DNA of 21,682 nucleotides from a virus. Each line of letters begins with the position of its first letter. The stretch's first letter is position 1. Positions 12,567 through 18,463 of this stretch are shown here, piece by piece. Position numbers and translations under genes: made by a program. The stretch covers positions 1-21,682 of IMG/VR virus record IMGVR_UViG_3300025010_001191, one strand, 5' to 3'. A model generated the notes under the pieces. The model made no database searches, was not told the origin of the DNA, and worked only from the letters and a program-made list of their open reading frames with translations.

Positions 12567-12886
12567 TTATCAATGACCTTGCATTAGATGCTGTTGAGAA
12601 AGTCCTTGACATAAAACTATACGAACTTCAAAGAAAATATATTTTAGGTCAATGCGACTATTGGTATGGTGCAAGACGCTCTGGAAAGACTTCTGCTTAC
12701 TGCATTAAATTGGCGTTATCGGACGATGAACCGCTAAACATTAGAAAAGCATATTCGTTTTGCGACGATGATTATGGTGATTCGGGTAATATAGTTAGTT
12801 ATAGTAAGTGGTTTTTAGATAGGTTTATGGAGATATGGAGTAAATTAAAGGATGCCGGATTTCCTGTTAGGGAAGTCAGGAGATAG
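12563..12886 (+). CDS. Orphan P-loop protein, 107 aa
   Basis: ATG 12563 overlaps the previous TGA. LYELQRKYILGQCDYWYGAR then RSGKTSAY gives a perfect Walker A pattern (GARRSGKT, about residues 36-43). It looks like the N-terminal strand-loop-helix of terminase-large or helicase ATPases, but the protein stops before any Walker B is clear. Truncated ATPase remnant or a small nucleotide-binding protein; downstream sequence gives no continuing frame. Confidence 0.6.
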   Translation: MIINDLALDAVEKVLDIKLYELQRKYILGQCDYWYGARRSGKTSAYCIKLALSDDEPLNIRKAYSFCDDDYGDSGNIVSYSKWFLDRFMEIWSKLKDAGFPVREVRR

Positions 12887-12901
12887 GATAGGGGAGGTAG
12901 T

Positions 12902-13150
12902 ATGAAGCAAAGATGCATTCCGAGAGAAACTATTGAATTAGAAGGTGAGGAAGTTAGTCGTATTCTCTCGTACTTCAATAAAATAGCCGATGTTCCTATG
13001 GATGCTAAATTATTCTATATTTATCCCTGCGACGACCTGCAACCGGTAGACAGAGTTATTATAGCGTTAAAGGATAAAATGTTTTGGTCATTAACGCTTT
13101 GGCAATTGGTTAATATAGGATATGGAGTTAGTGAAGGAGGTTTGAAATGA
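12902..13150 (+). CDS. Hypothetical protein, 82 aa
   Basis: ATG 12902 with GGGGAGG upstream. Mixed fold (RCIPRETIELEGEEVSRILS, KLFYIYPCDDLQPVDRV). No family recognised. Overlaps the next gene by 4 bases. Confidence 0.6.
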   Translation: MKQRCIPRETIELEGEEVSRILSYFNKIADVPMDAKLFYIYPCDDLQPVDRVIIALKDKMFWSLTLWQLVNIGYGVSEGGLK

Positions 13151-13485
13151 AAACAACACCAATCTGTAACTGCCAGTCATGCGGCAAAGGGTTTGCTGAT
13201 GGCGATATAGTTTACCTTGTGCAATTGGATAACAATATCGTATGCCCTGTATGTGCCGCAATACACCCTGATAGGAAGCAAAGACTTGTTGAGATAGAAA
13301 CTACCTGCGACGCAAAAACTACCCGACTAGGCGCTATGATGTGTGTTTTGGGGAATGGTGGGGTTGCGTTAGATGGTCGAGAAATGGCGTTTTTAGATTG
13401 GATCGCTGGATGGGATCAGGAAACAGTTGATACTTTGGGTCGGTTACTGGAGAAGTGCTTGGAGGTGGGTGGTAACCGTGAATAA
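13147..13485 (+). CDS. Zinc-ribbon protein, 112 aa
   Basis: ATG 13147 overlaps the previous stop (ATGA), with GGAGG upstream. NCQSCGKGFADGDIVYLVQL and IVCPVCAAIHPDRK give two CxxC pairs of one zinc ribbon at residues about 8-45. The C-terminal half (LDWIAGWDQETVDTLGRLLE) is a helix bundle. No family recognised. Confidence 0.65.
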   Translation: MKTTPICNCQSCGKGFADGDIVYLVQLDNNIVCPVCAAIHPDRKQRLVEIETTCDAKTTRLGAMMCVLGNGGVALDGREMAFLDWIAGWDQETVDTLGRLLEKCLEVGGNRE

Positions 13486-13636
13486 CATCAATAAACAAAT
13501 TAAATTCTTGCAGGCGGTTAAATTTCTCCTTGAATGCCCACAGGATGTTATTGATAGTCTGGATCCTGATGATAAGGCGAAGTTGTGCGCTAAGATTAAA
13601 GAGTCATTTAGTAAGGAGGGTGGTAAGGGTGAATAG
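13478..13636 (+). CDS. Hypothetical helical protein, 52 aa
   Basis: GTG 13478 overlaps the previous gene; GGAGGTGGG lies at 13461-13469. NINKQIKFLQAVKFLLECPQ then SLDPDDKAKLCAKIKES. A small helix-pair protein of unknown role. Confidence 0.55.
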   Translation: MNNINKQIKFLQAVKFLLECPQDVIDSLDPDDKAKLCAKIKESFSKEGGKGE

Positions 13637-13820
13637 TCAAATACAATTCTACTCGATACCGGAGTGGGCGAAGTATATTGCCTACGATGATCAAATGGGT
13701 TGGTTGGCATTTGAAAACAAACCGCATTTAACTGATGGCAATACCTTTTGGAATTGCGAAGGGAGATACGAGGAAGTTTCCCCGGTATTGCCTACCACAT
13801 TGAAGGAGGTTAACCGTTGA
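13629..13820 (+). CDS. Hypothetical protein, 63 aa
   Basis: GTG 13629 overlaps the previous stop, with AAGGAGGGTGG upstream. Sequence SQIQFYSIPEWAKYIAYDDQ, MGWLAFENKPHL. Polar and aromatic; no family recognised. Confidence 0.55.
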   Translation: MNSQIQFYSIPEWAKYIAYDDQMGWLAFENKPHLTDGNTFWNCEGRYEEVSPVLPTTLKEVNR

Positions 13821-14119
13821 AACCAAGACACTTTAGAGTTTGCACTATCTTACCGCTCGAACCTTTTATATGCGCTGTCTATGGTTCTATAACAATAGAA
13901 TCGCTGATACTTTTTCAGAACGAACTTGACTGTCTGAGTGTAGAGATCGCGGAGGCATCGGAGAAACAGCAGGACTTAATCGTAAAGGCGAGTTATACTG
14001 AGGCAGAAACGCAATATAATGATGCAGGAGTTCCGTACACTCTTGACGATTATTGGGATTTTACGGTTGTTAAAACAGTACCATGGGACTATAAGGAGAT
14101 CGATTATGAGCAACCTTAA
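13817..14119 (+). CDS. Hypothetical protein, 100 aa
   Basis: TTG 13817 overlaps the previous TGA, with AAGGAGG upstream. Contains PYTLDDYWDFTVVKTVPWDY near the C-terminus and an acidic helix in the middle. No family recognised. Confidence 0.55.
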   Translation: MKPRHFRVCTILPLEPFICAVYGSITIESLILFQNELDCLSVEIAEASEKQQDLIVKASYTEAETQYNDAGVPYTLDDYWDFTVVKTVPWDYKEIDYEQP

Positions 14120-14294
14120 ATCTAAAATACATGCGTGCCGAGAGAAGTTGGCGTATGTGAGAGAGATATTGCAGGACAAGAAAGATGATCGGTTAGCGGA
14201 GTTAATTGGCGAGGTCAGCAACACGTTGAATGATATGTATGCTGGGATTAACATTTACAAGGAGCATATTAACCGATTGACAAGTAAATTGTAG
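14106..14294 (+). CDS. Hypothetical coiled-coil protein, 62 aa
   Basis: ATG 14106 overlaps the previous gene and has AAGGAG at 14094-14099. Strongly helical (LKSKIHACREKLAYVREILQ, LAELIGEVSNTLNDMYAGIN). Likely a small coiled coil; unknown role. Confidence 0.55.
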   Translation: MSNLKSKIHACREKLAYVREILQDKKDDRLAELIGEVSNTLNDMYAGINIYKEHINRLTSKL

Positions 14295-14304
14295 GGGTGA
14301 GGGT

Positions 14305-14580
14305 ATGGATTTTATTAAGTTAAAAGACGATATAAATTTCAAGGAATTATTTAAGTTTGGATTTGTGGAAGATCCGACAAACTGTGAGTATGGAGATACC
14401 TATTACCACCTAAATAACTATTACTTACAGATAGGTGATTTCAGAATAACCGTTAATACAATTTCCAGACACATAGACATTCTGTGCCTTGCTAAAGAGA
14501 AGGGGTTGCACAATATATTTAACCTAAAACCTTTGTATGGTTTAATATCTAATGACATGGTGGAGTTACCGAGAAAATAA
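14305..14580 (+). CDS. Hypothetical protein, 91 aa
   Basis: ATG 14305 with AGGGGTGAGGG upstream. NFKELFKFGFVEDPTNCEYG, then YYHLNNYYLQIGDFRITVNT suggest a beta-rich small domain. The last codons overlap, on the other strand, the remnant of a tryptophan-tail gene (14566-14700). Confidence 0.6.
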   Translation: MDFIKLKDDINFKELFKFGFVEDPTNCEYGDTYYHLNNYYLQIGDFRITVNTISRHIDILCLAKEKGLHNIFNLKPLYGLISNDMVELPRK

Positions 14581-14700
14581 CTTCTTCCACCACGGCAACT
14601 TCTTCTCCTGCTGCTCAATAAACTTTTCGGTACGAGATACACGACTAATAAGATGCTCAACTTTTTTGACGAGTTGGGCATTTAGAAAAGAGGGGGTAAG
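14566..14700 (-). pseudogene. Remnant C-terminus of a coiled-coil, tryptophan-tail protein
   Basis: On the minus strand an open frame with no start codon reads AQLVKKVEHLISRVSRTEKF, then IEQQEKKLPWWKKLFSR and a stop at 14566. An in-frame stop lies just upstream of 14700. The tail is the same type as the RPWWKFWKK end of the protein at 14933-15772, 230 bp to the right. It looks like the decayed end of a second copy or a displaced paralogue. Too short for normal gene calls. Confidence 0.6.
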
Positions 14701-14705
14701 TTATT

Positions 14706-14900
14706 TTGCGTACTATTAATATGGGTAGGGCAGATAAAATTATAATATGTAAAGGTACTGCCAATATACCACCTAGGTTTTGGTCTTGGATAGTTTGCTG
14801 TGAAGATGAATTTACTGAAGATATTAAAAAGCAAGGGTTTATAAAGACAGAATGTGCTAAGTATTTAACCTTAGAACAACTAAAATATTTAAATGAATAA
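14706..14900 (+). CDS. Hypothetical protein, 64 aa
   Basis: TTG 14706, with AGGGGGT upstream. RTINMGRADKIIICKGTANI, PPRFWSWIVCCEDEFTED. Small mixed protein, no family recognised. Ends before the shared terminator at 14917. Confidence 0.5.
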   Translation: MRTINMGRADKIIICKGTANIPPRFWSWIVCCEDEFTEDIKKQGFIKTECAKYLTLEQLKYLNE

Positions 14901-14916
14901 TTTAGTAAAATCATGT

Positions 14917-14940
14917 AACCGCTTCGGCGGTTTTACTTTT
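14917..14940 (+). terminator. UUCG terminator between convergent units
   Basis: AACCGC (14917-14922), TTCG, GCGGTT (14927-14932), then TTACTTTTT. It also abuts the stop of the minus-strand gene ending at 14933. Confidence 0.85.
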
Positions 14941-15772
14941 TCCAGAACTTCCACCAGGGCCGCTTACTTTGTGCCGCTAAAATATCTTCATTCTGTTTCT
15001 TGATCCACTCATATTCCTTTATGATGCTCTCTGTATTGCTAAAACTATCATTCTTAACATTTTCTATGGCGGACAACACTTCTTTTTTCTCCATGTCCTT
15101 TTCTCTCTTTAATTCCTCAAACATAGATACGGTTAATTCCTGTTGTTGGGCCAAAAGTTTCTCAAAATATTTTTGCTGCTCAGACAAGGCATGACTTATT
15201 TTTTCTTCAACTTCGGCCATGTAGTTGCGGCCAACGTCGATAATTTGTATCGGCTGCGGAGAATTATTTTCAGGTTGATAAATTTCAGTATGTGCAATTT
15301 CTGCACTAACTGAGTTATCCACAGGTTCGTTGATTTCGTTAATTTCGTTTTCGTGGTTTTCGCTGTTAGGCATTTCGTAAACTTCGCCGTTTAATGCAGC
15401 TTGAATAGATTCAGATGTTACGAAACGCCTTTTATTCTTTTCGCGAACAATAACTATCCTGCCTTCTTTTTCGCGCAGTTCTAAGGTACGAATACTAACA
15501 CCCATCAATTTAGCGGCCTCTTGGATTGTATATCTATCTTTCGTAGTTTGCATAGTTTTCGCACCGTCCAATTCGCTTTTCGTAGTTTGCGATCTTAGAT
15601 CGTTTAAGTAAGATTCGATCTTATTCTTTTTAAGATCTATATAATCATCATAATCATTATGGTTATTTTCGTAGTTATTTTTCGCTGAGATCGTAGTTTC
15701 GCTTCGCACTATTCGTAAATAACTTTTGTACTTATCGTAGTTTTCGTTAACTTTCCTCATTGCCTGTCCCAC
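14933..15772 (-). CDS. HTH, coiled-coil, tryptophan-tail DNA-binding protein (replication/segregation candidate)
   Basis: A 279-aa protein. The N-terminal about 70 residues are low-complexity, N/D/K-rich. Residues about 77-130 are a MerR/excisionase-like HTH (DRYTIQEAAKLMGVSIRTLE, KRRFVTSESIQAALNG). Residues about 190-260 are coiled coil (LSEQQKYFEKLLAQQQELTV), and the end is KRPWWKFWKK, a likely membrane- or protein-binding tail. GTG 15772 fits GGAGGGG best; ATG 15760 and TTG 15802 are alternatives. The layout recalls RacA-like anchors and DUF3967-type Bacillus plasmid proteins. Five 8-bp repeats lie within its first third, and an antisense RNA overlaps its leader. Role inferred: origin or centromere binding. 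Confidence 0.6.
   Translation of the reverse strand: MGQAMRKVNENYDKYKSYLRIVRSETTISAKNNYENNHNDYDDYIDLKKNKIESYLNDLRSQTTKSELDGAKTMQTTKDRYTIQEAAKLMGVSIRTLELREKEGRIVIVREKNKRRFVTSESIQAALNGEVYEMPNSENHENEINEINEPVDNSVSAEIAHTEIYQPENNSPQPIQIIDVGRNYMAEVEEKISHALSEQQKYFEKLLAQQQELTVSMFEELKREKDMEKKEVLSAIENVKNDSFSNTESIIKEYEWIKKQNEDILAAQSKRPWWKFWKK
15541..15742. repeat. Iteron-like array of five 8-bp repeats inside a gene
   Basis: TCGTAGTT occurs on the plus strand at 15541-15548, 15580-15587, 15669-15676, 15691-15698 and 15735-15742, usually with T/A before it and T after it. Distances are 39, 89, 22 and 44 bp; the last three are multiples of about 22. A degenerate TTCGTAAAT lies at the missing 22-bp position (15712-15720). 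The copies fall in two reading frames (QTTK/SETT in one, NYE/NYD in the other), so the sequence is kept at DNA level. An AT-rich tract and the palindrome CGATCTTAGATCG sit between copies 2 and 3. Confidence 0.65.
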
Positions 15773-15823
15773 ACATAACCCCTCCACCCATAAAATTTTC
15801 AATAAATTCTAAGCGGCAAGGAG

Positions 15824-15852
15824 TTGACATTTTGGCCTGCATACTCTAAAAT
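15824..15852 (+). promoter_or_regulatory. Promoter of an antisense RNA
   Basis: TTGACA (15824-15829), a 17-bp spacer and TAAAAT (15847-15852). It faces into the leader of the minus-strand gene and no coding sequence follows; the next element is the hairpin at 15896-15931. Confidence 0.75.
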
Positions 15853-15858
15853 AATAAA

Positions 15859-15935
15859 CAGCAAAGCAGGCATGAGTAAACCTCACGCTTAGATAAAAAC
15901 CACCTACACCTTGGCCGGGAGGGGTGGTTTTCGGC
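15859..15935 (+). ncRNA. Candidate countertranscript (antisense RNA) of about 77 nt
   Basis: Starts after the promoter at 15824-15852 and ends at AAAACCACC (15896-15904) paired with GGTGGTTTT (15923-15931). A second hairpin, GCATGAG/CTCACGC with one mismatch, precedes it. It is fully complementary to the 5' leader of the minus-strand transcript that starts near 15943. On that strand the same hairpin is followed by TTTTTATC and can act as an attenuator. This is the arrangement of plasmid copy-number countertranscripts. A 6-codon frame inside (MSKPHA) is probably meaningless. Confidence 0.55.
15896..15931. terminator. Bidirectional terminator/attenuator hairpin
   Basis: 9-bp stem AAAACCACC/GGTGGTTTT with an 18-nt loop. 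It ends the antisense RNA on the plus strand, and in the minus direction it sits in the leader of the HTH coiled-coil gene with a T5 run. Confidence 0.7.
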
Positions 15936-15949
15936 ATTTAATTGCAATA

Positions 15950-15978
15950 ATTTTAGCATTACCCGGTAAGTAATGCAA
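15950..15978 (-). promoter_or_regulatory. Leftward promoter with operator palindrome in the spacer
   Basis: On the minus strand, TTGCAT (15978-15973), a 17-bp spacer and TAAAAT (15955-15950). The perfect inverted repeat GCATTAC-N7-GTAATGC (15956-15976) fills the spacer and overlaps the -35, so a bound protein would block the polymerase. It drives the HTH coiled-coil gene. Confidence 0.75.
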
Positions 15979-15989
15979 TGTAATTTATT

Positions 15990-16018
15990 AAACCCCTCCA
16001 CAACGGAAGGGGTTTTTG
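15990..16018. terminator. Terminator between antisense unit and immunity genes
   Basis: AACCCCT (15991-15997) with AGGGGTT (16008-16014), followed by TTTTGTTTT on the plus strand and TTTAATAAATT on the minus strand. It can end the minus-strand gene at 16021 and back up the antisense RNA terminator. Confidence 0.75.
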
Positions 16019-16020
16019 TT

Positions 16021-16227
16021 TTATGCGGAACCGGCACAACAAAGATATTCTTCCCTGGCATCAACCAGGGACGCATCCTGCTTTGTGGGACTATACACTA
16101 CTATCTTATTAACCTGCTCAATACCTTCATGGGTGATGTGCTTATCGACGGTAATATTGTCACCGTCGACTATGCAATAAATAAAACCGCCAAAGTTACC
16201 TACGCCACTAACTCCTATAATAACCAT
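16021..16227 (-). CDS. Hypothetical protein, 68 aa
   Basis: On the minus strand, MVIIGVSGVGNFGGFIYCIV, then DGDNITVDKHITHEGIEQVN and KIVVYSPTKQDASL. A beta-rich small protein; no family recognised. The G5 run touches ATG 16227 directly, which is an unusually short spacing, so an ATT start two codons later cannot be excluded. It has its own promoter (16294-16266) and a terminator after its stop. A plus-strand frame over the same bases reads less well. Confidence 0.5.
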   Translation of the reverse strand: MVIIGVSGVGNFGGFIYCIVDGDNITVDKHITHEGIEQVNKIVVYSPTKQDASLVDAREEYLCCAGSA

Positions 16228-16265
16228 CCCCCTTTTATACGAACACTTGTTTTATACTACTCATA

Positions 16266-16294
16266 ATAATACGCCCAGCGTCCGTAATTTTCAA
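16266..16294 (-). promoter_or_regulatory. Promoter of the 16021-16227 gene
   Basis: On the minus strand, TTGAAA (16294-16289), a 17-bp spacer and TATTAT (16271-16266). It lies just after the CI-like repressor gene. Confidence 0.7.
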
Positions 16295-16326
16295 GGTAAA
16301 ATTTTCATCTAATTTCGACAAAGTTA

Positions 16327-16728
16327 TTACATATTTCTTACCTTTGTTATGGTTTTCAGCAATTCTTCGACAATCTCAGGTGGTATCTGCTCAGTGTACG
16401 CCTTTTTAGCCAACAGCAAGTAGGGCAGCGTTTCCTTGTCAAGTAGCATTTGCTTAATCTCGTCGGTTAATACCTCGTTAACCTCGGAAATGTCAAAAAC
16501 GGTACGAGCGTTTTCGCTGAAAAAGTACATCGGTGATACATTCAGTGCGGTAGCAAGTCTCTCGATAACTTTAATGCCGGGACTTTGCCTTTTTCCGCTT
16601 TCAATATCAGCAATGGTATTGGTCGATACGGCCTTCGGGTTGTCTTTTGTAATAGTTTTTAGCGATAGATCATCCATGCTTAAACCCCTATTATTCCTCA
16701 AATTATACAACTTATCCTTAATCTCCAT
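16327..16728 (-). CDS. CI-like XRE-family repressor
   Basis: A 133-aa protein. Residues about 5-72 form an HTH_3 domain (IKDKLYNLRNNRGLSMDDLS, TIADIESGKRQSPGIKVIER). The C-terminal part (FDISEVNEVLTDEIKQMLLD, IPPEIVEELLKTI) is a helical tail typical of Bacillota phage repressors that lack a LexA-type peptidase, so induction would need an antirepressor or other signal. The start is ATG, with GGGGG upstream. Divergent from the HTH gene at 16939, it is the probable lysogeny maintenance repressor. Confidence 0.85.
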   Translation of the reverse strand: MEIKDKLYNLRNNRGLSMDDLSLKTITKDNPKAVSTNTIADIESGKRQSPGIKVIERLATALNVSPMYFFSENARTVFDISEVNEVLTDEIKQMLLDKETLPYLLLAKKAYTEQIPPEIVEELLKTITKVRNM

Positions 16729-16774
16729 TTGGTATTCCCCCTTATTATATAATTATATTTCCTATCCTTAATTC

Positions 16775-16803
16775 AGTATACAGGTTGTTGTTGGTAGCGA
16801 CAA
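16775..16803 (-). promoter_or_regulatory. Leftward repressor promoter
   Basis: On the minus strand, TTGTCG (16803-16798), a 17-bp spacer and TATACT (16780-16775). CTTAATTCAGT (16767-16777) overlaps the -10 and recurs at 16821-16831 beside the divergent promoter. Confidence 0.6.
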
Positions 16804-16830
16804 TTTCACGGTAAAATATACTTAATTCAG

Positions 16831-16859
16831 TTGACTTTATACTTTTTAAAGTATATAAT
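16831..16859 (+). promoter_or_regulatory. Rightward early promoter with operator
   Basis: TTGACT (16831-16836), a 17-bp spacer and TATAAT (16854-16859). The spacer is an inverted repeat, ATACTTT-TT-AAAGTAT (16839-16854). Upstream, CTTAATTCAGT (16821-16831) repeats the element in the leftward promoter. AATTCAGTTGACTTTAT (16824-16840) is identical to the -35 region of the 902-930 promoter. Confidence 0.85.
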
Positions 16860-16893
16860 GGACATAGTTGAAAGAACTTATTTTTTTGCATAG

Positions 16894-16912
16894 TTATACT
16901 GTTTGCAGTAAC
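16894..16912 (+). promoter_or_regulatory. Operator copy in the leader of the Cro-like gene
   Basis: TTATACTGTTTGCAGTAAC. Its first 15 bases match the operator at 5926-5940 in 14 of 15 positions, and GTTTGCAGTA resembles GTTTACAGTA (5913-5922) and GTTTACGGTA (5226-5235). It lies between promoter and RBS of the 16939 gene, where a bound protein would block elongation. Confidence 0.6.
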
Positions 16913-16938
16913 ATTTTACTGAAAGGAGGACAAGTAGT

Positions 16939-17172
16939 TTGGATTTCACAGCGATTGGGTTAAACATCATCAAACGTCGCAAATCATTAAATTTAACCCA
17001 GGACGATATTTCAGAAAGAACTGGCATAACACAACCCAATGTTTGTAAGTTAGAGAATGGTCTTAATTCTAATCCGTCAGTCAATACGCTGCAACGTATC
17101 GCTGATGCCCTTGGTTGTGACTTACTGTATTTACTAGAAACTGAATCCGGTTCCGACTTGCTGAATTCATAA
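16939..17172 (+). CDS. Cro-like XRE-family regulator
   Basis: A 77-aa protein from TTG 16939 (AAGGAGG at 16923-16929). A single HTH domain: IGLNIIKRRKSLNLTQDDIS, then ITQPNVCKLENG and NTLQRIADALGCDLLYLLE. First gene of the rightward early unit and divergent from the CI-like gene, so it is the likely Cro counterpart. A palindromic terminator follows. Confidence 0.85.
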   Translation: MDFTAIGLNIIKRRKSLNLTQDDISERTGITQPNVCKLENGLNSNPSVNTLQRIADALGCDLLYLLETESGSDLLNS

Positions 17173-17193
17173 TAGCACACAATTTTTTAAAAA

Positions 17194-17228
17194 TCTGTGA
17201 CCGTCGTCACATTTTTGAAGTTTTTTTG
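17194..17228 (+). terminator. Terminator or operator palindrome after the Cro-like gene
   Basis: TGTGAC (17196-17201), CGTC, GTCACA (17206-17211), then T5 and a further T-rich tract. It could stop early transcription until antitermination or readthrough occurs. Confidence 0.7.
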
Positions 17229-17262
17229 AATATTTTTTAATTTTTTTTAGGGGGAATATAAA

Positions 17263-17412
17263 ATACTGAAATATGTTAACTATTTATTTGCTTTATGGTG
17301 GGCAGGTTTACTTATATCACTGTTTTTTGGTTTCCATCCAAACAACATAGTAATTGGTTGTGGATTTTTATGCTCTATGTTAAATTTTCTTTCTCATGCG
17401 GAAAATAAGTGA
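17263..17412 (+). CDS. Small two-span membrane protein with non-standard start
   Basis: An open frame of 49 residues (YVNYLFALWWAGLLISLFFG, IVIGCGFLCSMLNFL) with two hydrophobic segments. AGGGGG at 17249-17254 is well placed for ATA 17263 or CTG 17266, but no ATG, GTG or TTG is present at that place. Its stop overlaps the next small gene. A rare CTG start or a mutated start are both possible. Confidence 0.45.
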   Translation: MLKYVNYLFALWWAGLLISLFFGFHPNNIVIGCGFLCSMLNFLSHAENK

Positions 17413-17414
17413 AA

Positions 17415-17555
17415 ATGAACTGGTACTACCTACTTATCCATCATGGCAAGGAAGTTAGTTTCACGGGTGAATTTGCGGATACGCCGTTGGAAGCGTGTCA
17501 ATTGGCAATGGACAACTACGACGAAGCGGAATGGATTGAGGTGTTTGATTTTTGA
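17415..17555 (+). CDS. Hypothetical protein, 46 aa
   Basis: ATG 17415 (GTG 17409 in frame overlaps the previous TGA). NWYYLLIHHGKEVSFTGEFA, YDEAEWIEVFDF. Compact mixed small protein with a weak RBS; likely coupled to the upstream frame. No family recognised. Confidence 0.5.
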   Translation: MNWYYLLIHHGKEVSFTGEFADTPLEACQLAMDNYDEAEWIEVFDF

Positions 17556-17722
17556 ACTTAGACAAAAAACTTCATAATATGCACGAAACCGCTTTCCTAT
17601 GCCAGATTTATTGTGATTTGAGGGAAACTGCGGTAAAGATACACGAATTGGACGATAATGTAACTACCGAATTGCTTGCGGTTATGGATAAAATACACGC
17701 TGCAATTTGCGAGCAGGATTAA
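17552..17722 (+). CDS. Hypothetical helical protein, 56 aa
   Basis: TTG 17552 overlaps the previous TGA; GAGGTG lies at 17538-17543. LDKKLHNMHETAFLCQIYCD, TTELLAVMDKIHAAI. Helical, no family recognised. Confidence 0.5.
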   Translation: MNLDKKLHNMHETAFLCQIYCDLRETAVKIHELDDNVTTELLAVMDKIHAAICEQD

Positions 17723-17738
17723 GAAAGTAGGTGCATCG

Positions 17739-17900
17739 GTGAGTAATGCAATAGTTGAAACGTGCGATAACTGTAGGTTTTGGAAAGAAGTCGAAGGAAA
17801 CATACCGTTTAAATGCACCAAACACGGCGTAAAGTTTTTCACGCCAGGGTGCAATGTGTGTTTTTCATTTAAGGCGAAGGAGGACAAGCAGGATGTTTAA
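17739..17900 (+). CDS. Small zinc-binding protein, 53 aa
   Basis: GTG 17739 (weak RBS). VETCDNCRFWKEVEGN, FKCTKHG, then GCNVCFSF provide a CxxC, two single Cys/His and a second CxxC, enough for one zinc site. Many early phage genes have this shape. No named family. Confidence 0.55.
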   Translation: MSNAIVETCDNCRFWKEVEGNIPFKCTKHGVKFFTPGCNVCFSFKAKEDKQDV

Positions 17901-18126
17901 AGTGTGGGATCGGGTTGTTGTTGATGATGGGATTCTGTTTAAAGGTTTTAATGCTACTGTCTTAGGCAAACTCATATATGATACAGATGAACCTCAATAC
18001 CATATAAGATCAGACGAAAAAAATGTTGTTTGGTTTTCACATGATTGCTATGGGATGTGTGAGAACGGGTATGGACTAATTGCCAACGAATCTGACTTAA
18101 CTCTACTCACCAACAAACCGGCATGA
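17893..18126 (+). CDS. Hypothetical protein, 77 aa
   Basis: ATG 17893 with AAGGAGG upstream; a longer frame from 17854 is rejected. Beta-rich start KVWDRVVVDDGILFKGFNAT resembling an SH3-like or KOW-type small barrel (VLGKLIYDTDEPQYHIRSDE). No named family. Confidence 0.55.
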   Translation: MFKVWDRVVVDDGILFKGFNATVLGKLIYDTDEPQYHIRSDEKNVVWFSHDCYGMCENGYGLIANESDLTLLTNKPA

Positions 18127-18401
18127 ACACAAGCGACTATGCAGAACTAGCAAGAATAACAGCATCATGGGCGCATGGTATCCGTGAGGGACAAGCAGTA
18201 TTAGTCGCGGAAACACTCGAAAGAGTGTCGGCGTATTGCTTGGAGCAGGCTAATGTACCTGATGAATATATGAGGGAGTCGTTCAAATGCCCGTGTGTGA
18301 ACGCTGTGGAAGTGAAATGGTGGAAGTTGTTGTGCCTTGTACCGATATGGAGGTTGTTGCAGGGATTTTGGTCGAGAGGGAAACGCAAGACTACCGCCTG
18401 A
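18123..18401 (+). CDS. Hypothetical protein, 92 aa, overlapping a second frame
   Basis: ATG 18123 overlaps the previous TGA. The first 55 residues (DYAELARITASWAHGIREGQ, LVAETLERVSAYCLEQANVP, DEYMRESFK) look like a normal helical phage protein. The last third (KWWKLLCLVPIWRLLQGFWS) comes from DNA that another frame uses for a zinc ribbon (18287-18463). The C-terminus may be a frameshifted or accidental extension. Confidence 0.5.
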   Translation: MNTSDYAELARITASWAHGIREGQAVLVAETLERVSAYCLEQANVPDEYMRESFKCPCVNAVEVKWWKLLCLVPIWRLLQGFWSRGKRKTTA

Positions 18402-18463
18402 TGTGTCCGAAGTTGGATTGTTTTGAGGCGGTGGAGAGGGAGGAAGATACAATACCATTTTGA
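18287..18463 (+). CDS. Zinc-ribbon protein, 58 aa
   Basis: ATG 18287 with GAGGGAG at 18273-18278. MPVCERCGSEMVEVVVP, then RLMCPKLDCFEAVERE gives two cysteine pairs of a zinc ribbon. It overlaps the 18123-18401 frame by 115 bases. Reading quality and RBS support it as a real gene. Confidence 0.6.
   Translation: MPVCERCGSEMVEVVVPCTDMEVVAGILVERETQDYRLMCPKLDCFEAVEREEDTIPF

Noticed and set aside
15973-16266. Plus-strand frame of 97 codons
   Set aside because: Begins in the promoter/operator of the opposite strand and runs through a terminator; the minus-strand frame has a promoter, a stop near the terminator and better composition.
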